A stretch of DNA of 5,655 bases from assembly GCA_030696435.1 (NCBI GenBank), contig JAUYSF010000308.1:1-5655 (forward strand), written 5' to 3'. The notes beneath the pieces are model-generated. The model searched no databases. It saw only the letters and a program-made list of their open reading frames with translations, and was not told where the DNA came from. A program made the translations under genes and the position numbers. Source of the stretch: Desulfoprunum sp. GTDB taxonomy: Bacteria > Desulfobacterota > Desulfobulbia > Desulfobulbales > Desulfocapsaceae. Positions 1 to 5,655 of the stretch are shown here, in pieces. The number at the start of each line of letters is the position of its first letter. Position 1 is the stretch's first letter.

Positions 1-171
1 TTTCCCCCTGCTGACTGGTCGTCCTACCCCTTGCCTTATTCCAGCCAACAGGTCCTTCCCAGAGCGTAAAAGCATACAGCATTTACAGAAACTTTACCAC
101 CGCTGCCTTACATTGCCAATAGCGGTTATGATAGTGGCTCATGTCAGTTACAGGGTAAAAACACGCTCGTT

Positions 172-190
172 AAAAACGCGCCTGAAGCGC
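172..190 (-). terminator. Weak possible terminator after the nuclease gene
   Basis: Just downstream of the nuclease stop codon, the minus strand reads GCGC-TTCAG-GCGC followed by G and five T. The stem is only 4 bp but all G/C, and the T-run is short, so this is a marginal intrinsic terminator. The position, 16 nt past the stop, fits that role. Confidence 0.3.
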
Positions 191-205
191 TGAGCACAAA
201 CCAGG

Positions 206-712
206 TTACCACCTCTTGCCGTGCTTCAGACCTTTATATTCCCACGGTGCAAGAGGGTTTGGGTCGGCCCAAAGTCCCAGGCCCCGATTCCTGGCCTCGC
301 GTTCTCTTTGCCGCCAGACGGCACAAATCTCTTCATCGCAATAACGGATATGGACCCATGCCATTCCCCGGCGTATCATTTCTTCGTTCACCACCCTGCC
401 ATCGATTTTGACAAGTGCCACAACTCTGCCAAATCTATCACGGTATTTCTCCTGGATTTCGATTGTCCGTCCTTCGACCAGATCCCGGCAAAGCGCCTTT
501 GCTTCACTTGAAAAAGACTGCCCCCATTCAGGGGAATCGATGCCCCACAATCGAATCTGATATGCCCTCCCCTTATTCTCTACGGCCAACGAATCACCAT
601 CAATAACACGGGTTACTCGGACCATGGACTGCTCACCGGCCAGAACTGGACATACCACTCCCACAGACAGAAGGAATACACAATACATTACCGTCAACAA
701 CGAATTGTTCAT
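206..712 (-). CDS. Secreted thermonuclease-family (SNase-like) nuclease
   Basis: Predicted calcium-dependent phosphodiesterase of the staphylococcal nuclease fold, 168 aa, acting on nucleic acid outside the cytoplasm. Residues 1-25 form a signal peptide: short polar start, hydrophobic core LLTVMYCVFLLSVGVV, and a likely cut after VLA (residue 25). The SNase domain fills about residues 30-150. The family signatures are intact: VIDGDSL (D38, D40), then R54, D59 and E62 in IRLWGIDSPE, then R96 in FGR. These align with the metal-binding Asp residues and the catalytic Arg/Glu/Arg of staphylococcal nuclease. The C-terminal GLGLWADPNPLAPWEYK is typical of the bacterial secreted branch. The ATG at 712 is supported by a GAGGAA ribosome-binding site (718-723, minus strand) 5 nt upstream. 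It is divergent from the cNMP gene and probably monocistronic. Family assignment is very secure; the biological substrate (scavenged DNA, biofilm DNA or RNA) is unknown. Confidence 0.93.
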   Translation of the reverse strand: MNNSLLTVMYCVFLLSVGVVCPVLAGEQSMVRVTRVIDGDSLAVENKGRAYQIRLWGIDSPEWGQSFSSEAKALCRDLVEGRTIEIQEKYRDRFGRVVALVKIDGRVVNEEMIRRGMAWVHIRYCDEEICAVWRQREREARNRGLGLWADPNPLAPWEYKGLKHGKRW

Positions 713-968
713 GATATTTCCTCTAATTTCAGACCATCATCGGAAGTACGTTACCCTTGTCTGACGGGAGAGTGCAAAATAAAAACACTATTGTTATTAT
801 TTCTTTAAATATGCTATCTTAAAGGTGTTGAAGAGCTGTTTGTATGGTTTCGACAGTGCCTTTCTGACATGCGGCTATGATTGATTTGAATATTCATGGC
901 ATTAAAAACACTGAAATATTGCATTCAACCATGTTTGCAGCATTTTCACTCCATAGTATGATCCTATC
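713..968. promoter_or_regulatory. Divergent intergenic region between nuclease and cNMP genes
   Basis: This 256-bp AT-rich region must carry the promoters for both divergent genes. On the plus strand a weak sigma-70-like pair, TTGTTA (791-796) and TATCTT (815-820) with an 18-nt spacer, is the best I find for the cNMP gene. Possible operator-like elements are the perfect palindrome TGAATATTCA (887-896), a related imperfect element TGAAATATTGCATTCA (912-927) starting 25 bp later, and TATCATGATA (965-974), which spans the cNMP start codon. I see no sigma-54 (-24/-12) promoter. No open frame here resembles a gene. These sites are read by eye only. Confidence 0.35.
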
Positions 969-1457
969 ATGATACAAAAGCCCCTGACCGACACTGAGGA
1001 AAACACTCGTACTTTCCTCACGAATCTACCTGTTTTTAATAGTTTCGACGATGACGAACTCACTCTACTCGCCAGGCACATGAGTTATGTCCAACTCAAT
1101 AAAGGGGAATTTTTGTTTGTCGAAGGTGATAAAGGAACATTTATGGGCTTTGTCCTGAGGGGACTACTTGAGGTCTTCAAAACCATCGATACCGGCGAAA
1201 GTGTCATTATCGCCAGGCTAACAAAAGGCAGTCCGATCGGAGAAATGGCCCTGATCGACAAATCGCCCCGATCAGCCTCAGTCCTTGCCACGCAGCCTAC
1301 AACACTTATAACCCTTACCGACAAAGGTTTTGACCTCCTCATGGAGAAATCACCGGCCCTTGGAGTCAAAGTTATTCAGAAAATCGCCAAACTGCTCAGC
1401 CTGAATATGCGCAGAACGTCCAGCAGGCTCGCCGACCTTCTGCAGACAAAAAAATAA
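969..1457 (+). CDS. Stand-alone cyclic-nucleotide-binding (Crp/PKA-type) domain protein
   Basis: A 162-aa cytoplasmic protein made almost entirely of one cNMP-binding beta-roll (about residues 20-140). The phosphate-binding cassette is well preserved: GEMALIDKSPRSASVLA (residues 91-107). G91/E92 are expected to contact the ribose and R101 the cyclic phosphate, and upstream G46 and G53 sit at the usual barrel turns. After the barrel there is only a short helical tail (about 130-162), with no winged-helix DNA-binding domain, so it is not a Crp/Fnr transcription factor. It more likely senses cAMP or cGMP and acts on a partner protein. It lies 60 bp ahead of the sigma-54 activator gene on the same strand with no terminator between, so co-transcription and functional coupling are plausible. 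No Shine-Dalgarno precedes the ATG; a 4-codon frame starting at 958 ends in an ATGA overlap with this start, which could allow re-initiation. Which nucleotide is bound cannot be read from sequence. Confidence 0.9.
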   Translation: MIQKPLTDTEENTRTFLTNLPVFNSFDDDELTLLARHMSYVQLNKGEFLFVEGDKGTFMGFVLRGLLEVFKTIDTGESVIIARLTKGSPIGEMALIDKSPRSASVLATQPTTLITLTDKGFDLLMEKSPALGVKVIQKIAKLLSLNMRRTSSRLADLLQTKK

Positions 1458-1517
1458 CCAGCCACTCTCTTCCTCGATTTTGTTCCTTTGAACCTGTTTG
1501 GAAGTACTGAAATATTC

Positions 1518-2987
1518 ATGCAATTACTGCCAAAAATACTTCTTGCCCTCACTGATTCTCAGGAAATGGCCTTCGTTGCAGAGCATATTTCCAAAAGCTT
1601 TGACTGCACCCCTCTCCAGGTTAGCGATGAAAAGGCACTGCCTGGCATTCTCCAGGACTCCCCACCCCAGATCCTCCTTATCGACCTCTGTTTTCCCACG
1701 CCGGAACAAATCTTTACCCTGCTAGACAGCCTCAAAAAAAGGCATCCCGGGCTGATCATAGTCCCCGCTATTCCTGAAGGGCGTCGCGACCTGATCAAAA
1801 AAGTCATCGCCAGAGATGTTTTTTTCTATCTCAACAAGCCCTTTGAACCCCTTGAGATATCATATGCCCTCAAAAAAGCTGCAGAGACTCTCCCCCCCAG
1901 ACAGCCCCTCCCCAGCACTCTGAGCCAGCCGGCATCTCGTTCTTTTCATGGCATAATCGGCAACAGTACCTCCATGAAAAACCTCTTTGATCTTATCACC
2001 AAGGTGGCGGATGATGACTATTCCACCATCCTGATTCGCGGTGAATCGGGCACCGGAAAAGAACTTGTCGCCAAGGCCATCCATGCCCAGAGTCGCAGAA
2101 GCAACAAGAATTTTGTCCCTGTCAACTGCGCCGCCATCCCGGATGATCTCTTGGAAAGTGAGCTGTTTGGTTATATCAAAGGGGCTTTTACCGGAGCAAC
2201 TGCCAATAAACCCGGAAGGATACAGTACTCCGATGGCGGGACCCTCTTTCTCGATGAAATCGGTGACATGAAGTCATCACTGCAGGCAAAGCTCTTGCGG
2301 GTCCTGCAGGAGAAAGAGTTCGAACCCGTGGGGGCCTTCAAGGCCATCCCGGTCGACACCCGCATCCTTGCAGCAACGCACTGCGATCTCGAGCAACTGG
2401 TCAAGGAAGGCAAATTCAGGGAGGACCTCTATTACCGCCTGAGTGTAATTCCTATCACCATTTCACCCCTCAAAGAGCGAAGAGAGGATATCCCTCTGCT
2501 CATCAAGGTCTTTATCGAGACATATACCGAAAAACGGGGCAGAGAAAGGTTTTCTCTTTCGCCAAAGGCCACCTCAGCCCTCATCAACTATGACTGGCGG
2601 GGAAACGTGCGCGAGCTGGAGAATCTGATCCAGCACATGTCCGTACTCTACAGCGGCAAACATCTGGAGATCACAGATCTGCCGGAGAAATTTCACACTC
2701 TCGCAACCGAGCCGACAAGTGAGACAGCCGCTCCTGATCCTGCAAACAGTATGAAAAACCAAGCCGGCGCAGCAAAGGCATTATCGCCCTCTGCAACGAT
2801 CAATTGGGCCAAAGGACAGATTGATTTCAACTCAATTATTGATAACTTTGAGACAGAATTGATACTGCAGGCCCTCAAGATGACCGAGGGAAATAAAAAG
2901 GAAGCGGCCAGGATACTCGGCCTCAAGCGCACAACTCTGCTGGAAAAAATCAAGAAAAAAGATCTGGGCGGACTCTGGGAAGGCTAA
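1518..2987 (+). CDS. Sigma-54-dependent NtrC-family activator with degenerate receiver
   Basis: A 489-aa bacterial enhancer-binding protein that would remodel RNA polymerase-sigma54. Domains: receiver-like fold (about 5-122), AAA+ ATPase (about 145-375), variable linker (about 392-432), Fis-type HTH (about 438-480). The AAA+ core is complete: Walker A GESGTGKE (175-182), sigma-54-contacting GAFTGA (222-227), Walker B GGTLFLDE (240-247), arginine-finger region FREDLYYRL (300-308) and sensor II WRGNVRELEN (360-369). The receiver keeps the phospho-acceptor-like D56 (LLIDLCFP) and K107 (LNKPFEP). It has only one acid-pocket Asp (D13 in LTDS), and no Thr/Ser at the switch position (LIIVPAIPE), so phosphorylation control may be altered or lost. 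I chose ATG 1518: the in-frame TTG at 1488 has no ribosome-binding site and adds ten residues outside the fold, whereas GGAAG (1499-1503) precedes 1518, though at a long spacing. Target genes are unknown; no sigma-54 promoter was found in the window. Confidence 0.94.
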   Translation: MQLLPKILLALTDSQEMAFVAEHISKSFDCTPLQVSDEKALPGILQDSPPQILLIDLCFPTPEQIFTLLDSLKKRHPGLIIVPAIPEGRRDLIKKVIARDVFFYLNKPFEPLEISYALKKAAETLPPRQPLPSTLSQPASRSFHGIIGNSTSMKNLFDLITKVADDDYSTILIRGESGTGKELVAKAIHAQSRRSNKNFVPVNCAAIPDDLLESELFGYIKGAFTGATANKPGRIQYSDGGTLFLDEIGDMKSSLQAKLLRVLQEKEFEPVGAFKAIPVDTRILAATHCDLEQLVKEGKFREDLYYRLSVIPITISPLKERREDIPLLIKVFIETYTEKRGRERFSLSPKATSALINYDWRGNVRELENLIQHMSVLYSGKHLEITDLPEKFHTLATEPTSETAAPDPANSMKNQAGAAKALSPSATINWAKGQIDFNSIIDNFETELILQALKMTEGNKKEAARILGLKRTTLLEKIKKKDLGGLWEG

Positions 2988-2999
2988 GATCAAGCATTT

Positions 3000-3031
3000 C
3001 GCCAGGCCCCAATGGTCAGGCGGCGAGTTTT
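3000..3031 (+). terminator. Poor terminator candidate between convergent genes
   Basis: Only 28 bp separate the stop codons of the activator and the 580-aa gene. A 4-bp CGCC (3000-3003) / GGCG (3019-3022) stem with a long loop is followed by GCGAGTTTTAT on the plus strand. It overlaps the end of the opposing gene. The stem is weak and the T-run interrupted, so this is tentative. Confidence 0.2.
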
Positions 3032-4758
3032 ATCAAATTCTTGGCCACATTCTCCTCGATATCCTCCCGCGACGCCGGGGTAAGAAGAATATCCCGAACC
3101 CCATATTTCACCGCCTTAAAGACCTTGCTCTTCGTCCAGGCAGGCCCAGCAGCGATGAGGGGCACCGAGCAGGTCGAACTCACCTTGATGGCCATCCCGA
3201 ATGCCTGTTCGTTAACCTCTCTCATCACAAGATACACTGCCCTGAGCTCCTTTGTGATTGAGTTCTGCACACTGTCTTTATATGAAAGAATGCGGGCATT
3301 GTAGCCACTTTCCGCCAATACTCCGGCGAGTTTTTCGGACTCATTGTCATCATCACTGATAATCAGAATATCAAACTCGACACCCTCTTTTCTGGCAGCA
3401 AGAACGGGGGGCTTCTTCACTTCCATCTTTACTGGAGCAGGCGTCTCGATTCGGGCAACCATGTCAAGTTGCAGCATCCGACTCGAGAAGAGCACTCGTA
3501 CTTTACCCAGCTTCTTGCCAGCCAGAATGAGCGACATGGAGCTCATATAGTACTGTTGGTTCGGCACAGGGCTGTCGGAGTCGACATTCACCTTCATCGG
3601 TACAATCTGATCCAGGCTAGTCTTCACAAAGCGTATTTTCTTAATATACTGTTCCTCGAAGATTGCCGAATACACCCCGGCAATGATATTGGCAATCTCG
3701 CCGTAGGCATCTTGGGTATCATCGCCAAATGACTCTTCACCAACCACTGAATCGAGCTCGCTCTGCGGCAGCATGATCAATGTACCGCCGATATATATCG
3801 CATCTTTCAGACCGACAAAGAGATAACTTGTGCCCTCTAATTCGCCAACGATATCCATATTGGCGACAACCTGTTTTCCCGCAACCTCCTCGAAAAAGAA
3901 TTCTTCTTTGGAAATCAAGCGATTTTTCTGATCCTGGAGCTTTATTTCACAGCCAAGAAGGGCACCGACCTCCTCCTCCATCTTCTCCTGGCAATCTTTC
4001 AACAGCCTATCCAGCCGTTTCTGGTGCTTTTCCAGATCAAAAGGTGGCTCCTCAGGCATTGCAATCTCAATCTCCTGCGGGACAGCAACTTCAGCGTGTT
4101 CGGGAGGTTGCGGCGGAGCTTCCTGGATAGCTGGTTGTTTCTCAGGCCAGCCCTTCGCCTCTTCAATGGGCGCGGTGGCAGCCTCCTCCCAAACCAGACC
4201 GAAACTGGCAGCAGGGAGCAGCATGTACATATCACCAATCTGCTTGTCGCCAAGGGTCATGGTGGTGGAAATCTGGTAATAAATCTGGTTCGGAACAGGC
4301 TCAGCGGAATCGACAACGACCTTTATCGGAAGGAGATCTATCTGTTCCTTTCTGATAAAGCGGCAGTTCTGAGGATACATCTCCTCAAAAACCTTGGTAT
4401 AGGAACCGGCGATGATGTTGGCAATCTCGCCGAAAGAATCCTCAGTATCTTCGTTGTACCCATCGCGAGCTATCACATCTTCAAGCTCTGAAGGCGGCAA
4501 CATGATAAGGGTGCCACCGAGACGGATGGCATCCTTGATGCTCACGACAAGACAGCCATCACCGACAATCTCTCCGGTGACATCGATCTTGGCAACAATC
4601 TGTCTGCCGGACAGGTTGTCAAAGAAATCTTTTTTCGATACGGGCTGATAGAGGGTGCCGGAAAGAACAAACGGGACACCCAGGAGAACACCGACCTCGC
4701 TCTCCACCTTTTTTTGTGCCGCCGCCAGCACCTTGTCTATTCGTTTCTGCGCTTCCAT
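3016..4758 (-). CDS. Tandem CheX/CheC-like phosphatase domains fused to a pseudo-receiver
   Basis: A 580-aa cytoplasmic signalling protein. Domain 1 (about 4-188) and domain 2 (about 246-431) are copies of one module, each starting with a helix QKR(I/L)D and sharing GGTLIMLP-x-SEL (81-92, 324-335) and VPNQ-x-YY. Each has the CheC/CheX/FliY signature D-x3-E-x2-N: D107/E111/N114 and D350/E354/N357 in GEIANIIAG. In CheX and CheC the Glu and Asn act in CheY-P dephosphorylation, so phosphatase or phospho-receiver binding is likely. The Pro usual about 22 residues after the Asn is absent in both copies. A Glu/Pro-rich linker (191-242) and a Pro/Lys-rich one (432-458) separate the parts. Residues 461-578 resemble a receiver: acid cluster D469-D471 is kept, but the phospho-acceptor position is Arg (about R513), the conserved Lys is missing (LLTPAS, 558-563) and no Thr/Ser switch is seen. 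An in-frame stop lies 15 nt before the ATG, fixing the start; no Shine-Dalgarno is visible. It follows the 155-aa CheX gene by 118 bp. The exact partner is unknown. Confidence 0.87.
   Translation of the reverse strand: MEAQKRIDKVLAAAQKKVESEVGVLLGVPFVLSGTLYQPVSKKDFFDNLSGRQIVAKIDVTGEIVGDGCLVVSIKDAIRLGGTLIMLPPSELEDVIARDGYNEDTEDSFGEIANIIAGSYTKVFEEMYPQNCRFIRKEQIDLLPIKVVVDSAEPVPNQIYYQISTTMTLGDKQIGDMYMLLPAASFGLVWEEAATAPIEEAKGWPEKQPAIQEAPPQPPEHAEVAVPQEIEIAMPEEPPFDLEKHQKRLDRLLKDCQEKMEEEVGALLGCEIKLQDQKNRLISKEEFFFEEVAGKQVVANMDIVGELEGTSYLFVGLKDAIYIGGTLIMLPQSELDSVVGEESFGDDTQDAYGEIANIIAGVYSAIFEEQYIKKIRFVKTSLDQIVPMKVNVDSDSPVPNQQYYMSSMSLILAGKKLGKVRVLFSSRMLQLDMVARIETPAPVKMEVKKPPVLAARKEGVEFDILIISDDDNESEKLAGVLAESGYNARILSYKDSVQNSITKELRAVYLVMREVNEQAFGMAIKVSSTCSVPLIAAGPAWTKSKVFKAVKYGVRDILLTPASREDIEENVAKNLIKLAA
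3466..4749 (-). repeat. Internal gene duplication (two CheX-like modules)
   Basis: Within the 580-aa gene, codons 4-188 (4749 down to 4195) and 246-431 (4023 down to 3466) encode the same module in direct order, offset by about 243 residues. In hand alignment roughly half the residues match, with near-identical blocks around GGTLIMLP and GEIANIIAG. The copies have diverged enough that this is an old duplication and not an assembly artefact. Confidence 0.85.
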
Positions 4759-4876
4759 GCGATAAGGTCGTCAAGGTCAGTGAAGATGAGTATCGGGCGT
4801 ATTTTCTACGCGTTGGATGTTGATATATCCATATCGGAAGGGAAATACATTTTCTTTAAAGGTATCAAGGTCTTTT
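4759..4876 (-). promoter_or_regulatory. Leader between the CheX gene and the tandem-CheX gene
   Basis: This 118-bp spacer has no Shine-Dalgarno next to the downstream ATG. On the minus strand it holds a 5-bp hairpin GCGTA-GAAAA-TACGC (4797-4811) without a T-run, so it is not a terminator. It also holds a 14-codon frame with no ribosome-binding site (4806-4850). No convincing sigma-70 or sigma-54 promoter is seen. Either the downstream gene is transcribed from upstream or it has a promoter I cannot recognise. Confidence 0.3.
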
Positions 4877-5344
4877 TCAGGTATTCAAAACATACAGGAG
4901 TTCTATCCAAAATGATCCGGCAGGCATGGCCAATTCGACCACAATTCGGGTGGCAGCGGAAAGACCACAAATCCGAAACGATTCGCCGATAACCGAAGTG
5001 GGAATGGCAAGTTCGACATCAACACCGGCTCCGGCAAAGGAAATCTTCAGATTTCCCGCCACCATATTGGCAATTTCGCCAATGGCATCTTTCACGTCGT
5101 CGCCGAGGTCATCCACTTCCATACCTAATAGGGCGCCGGTAATCTCTTTTGCGACCATTGCCGGGCAGTGCACCGACAACATGCCGCGCAATCCGCCACC
5201 AAGCCCGATCATGCTCGTCACATTTGACTGAATTTCTGTCCCGCAAGCAATGAGCACATCCTCGAGATCGATCATCATCATCGTACTAAAGACATCTTTT
5301 GCCCCCAGCGCGATCTCGTTTCTCAGGTCCAGTTCACCAGCCAT
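4877..5344 (-). CDS. CheX-like chemotaxis-type phosphatase
   Basis: A 155-aa single-domain protein, the usual length for CheX (CheY-P phosphatase, cytoplasmic). It opens with an amphipathic helix (residues 5-28, NEIALGAKDVFSTMM), followed by a beta strand and a Gly-rich turn (GLGGGLRGMLSV, 47-58). The long second helix carries the active-site signature D86-x3-E90-x2-N93 in DAIGEIANMVAGN, with P115 22 residues after N93, close to the family pattern. The remainder (116-155) is the beta-strand region that mediates CheX dimerisation in studied members. It is a clear paralogue of the partial protein upstream, sharing DAIGE(I/L)ANM, and a more distant relative of both modules of the 580-aa protein downstream. 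No Shine-Dalgarno is visible before the ATG, and only 36 bp separate the start from the upstream terminator. No CheY or CheA is nearby, so its receiver partner cannot be named. I leave the symbol blank because several non-chemotactic CheX paralogues exist. Confidence 0.86.
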   Translation of the reverse strand: MAGELDLRNEIALGAKDVFSTMMMIDLEDVLIACGTEIQSNVTSMIGLGGGLRGMLSVHCPAMVAKEITGALLGMEVDDLGDDVKDAIGEIANMVAGNLKISFAGAGVDVELAIPTSVIGESFRICGLSAATRIVVELAMPAGSFWIELLYVLNT

Positions 5345-5370
5345 AATTCACAGTGTATTAAAAAGTCAAA

Positions 5371-5408
5371 GAATAAAAGAAGGCGGGAAGTCTCTGAAGA
5401 TCCCGCCT
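5371..5408 (-). terminator. Intrinsic terminator after the partial CheX-like gene
   Basis: On the minus strand, 20 nt past the stop codon, an 8-bp perfect stem AGGCGGGA / TCCCGCCT (5401-5408 with 5381-5388, 12-nt loop) is followed by the T-rich tail TCTTTTATTCTTT. It is a strong Rho-independent terminator by stem, G/C content and position. On the plus strand the stem is followed by a less ideal CTGCATTTTT, so weak bidirectional action is possible. Confidence 0.78.
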
Positions 5409-5428
5409 CTGCATTTTTCACCGGCAGA

Positions 5429-5655
5429 TCATTTCTCGAGTTGCAGTTCAACATGGAAAAAACCGACCGCAGCCTCAAAGCAGATGACTGTCCTCTCGGC
5501 GGCTTCGCTTGCAAGTTGAAAATTATACTCACGTCCTGAAATTGTCGACGGCAGTGACAGGCTTATATCCCGACCATTTTCCGAGAGAATGGTCTTCACA
5601 TTGCCGCCGAGCATGTTCGCCAATTCTCCAATGGCATCTTCGACATCGGCGTTAA
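5429..5655 (-). CDS. CheX-like protein, C-terminal part (runs off window)
   Basis: The last 74 codons of a gene whose start lies beyond the right edge. The frame is open to the window end, so the in-frame TTG at 5623 and the ATG codons inside the domain are not the real start. The visible part begins just before the CheX active-site helix: D-A-I-G-E-L-A-N (D-x3-E-x2-N intact) followed by MLGGNVK, then a Pro 22 residues after the Asn in LSLPSTISG. It then runs through the C-terminal beta region to a final VELQLEK. It aligns without gaps through the active-site helix and the Pro with the 155-aa CheX-like protein downstream, so the two are paralogues. By analogy, roughly 80 N-terminal residues are missing. 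A strong terminator follows the stop codon. Function is probably CheY-P-type phosphatase or receiver binding; the missing half could carry extra domains. Confidence 0.8.
   Translation of the reverse strand, partial: NADVEDAIGELANMLGGNVKTILSENGRDISLSLPSTISGREYNFQLASEAAERTVICFEAAVGFFHVELQLEK

Noticed and set aside
99..126. Inverted repeat ACCGCT...AGCGGT with 16-nt loop
   Set aside because: Short stem, long loop and no T-run on either side; probably chance.
2..193. Stop-free plus-strand frame of 63 codons entering from the left edge
   Set aside because: The translation shows no recognisable domain, has a basic low-information end, and an open run of this length near an edge is not rare. A partial gene cannot be excluded but is not supported.
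881..895. FNR-like half site TTGAT upstream of the cNMP gene
   Set aside because: The second half needed (ATCAA at 4-nt spacing) is absent.
713..968. Sigma-54 promoter for the cNMP/activator genes
   Set aside because: TGGCAT (896-901 region) and TTGCA (919-923) both occur, but the GG-GC spacing is far longer than the required 10 bp.
1488..1517. TTG start adding ten residues to the sigma-54 activator
   Set aside because: No ribosome-binding site before it, and the extra residues lie outside the receiver fold that begins just after ATG 1518.
4024..4491. 155-codon plus-strand open frame opposite the tandem-CheX gene
   Set aside because: It is the antisense shadow of a well-supported coding gene; the translation has no domain-like pattern and no ribosome-binding site.
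5429..5623. Complete 64-aa gene starting at TTG 5623
   Set aside because: The frame stays open to the window edge and the upstream codons encode the first half of the CheX active-site motif, so this is the tail of a longer gene.

Overview
The window looks like chromosomal DNA of a Gram-negative bacterium, most plausibly a deltaproteobacterium / Desulfobacterota (Desulfobulbales-like). This rests on the gene content: a sigma-54 enhancer-binding protein next to a stand-alone cyclic-nucleotide-binding protein and several CheX-like proteins, with mid-range G+C. No taxonomic marker is present, so the assignment is an inference. There are no RNA genes, mobile elements or CRISPR arrays that I can see.

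Layout. Positions 1-205 hold no recognisable gene. A minus-strand gene (206-712) encodes a secreted thermonuclease-family (SNase) protein with a signal peptide. A 256-bp divergent intergenic region (713-968) leads into two plus-strand genes: a 162-aa stand-alone cNMP-binding protein (969-1457) and, 60 bp further on, a sigma-54-dependent NtrC-type activator (1518-2987; receiver-like, AAA+ and Fis-type HTH domains). Convergent to these is a minus-strand block of three CheX/CheC-type genes. Reading 5'->3' these are a partial CheX-like gene running off the right edge (5429-5655), a strong intrinsic terminator (5371-5408), a complete 155-aa CheX-like protein (4877-5344), and a 580-aa protein (3016-4758) with two tandem CheX/CheC-like domains followed by a degenerate receiver domain.

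How it may fit together. Every gene except the nuclease is a signalling component. The cNMP protein has an intact nucleotide-binding signature but no DNA-binding domain, so it would have to act through a partner. The activator has an intact sigma-54 engine, but its receiver domain has lost part of the phosphorylation pocket. The minus-strand block carries four domains with the D-x3-E-x2-N signature of CheX/CheC/FliY CheY-P phosphatases, and no CheA, CheY or flagellar gene is visible. The most notable item is the 580-aa protein: a duplicated phosphatase-like module fused to a receiver that lacks the phospho-acceptor Asp and the conserved Lys. A phospho-signal-removing or phospho-sensing module working on response regulators encoded elsewhere is a reasonable hypothesis, but nothing in the window proves it.
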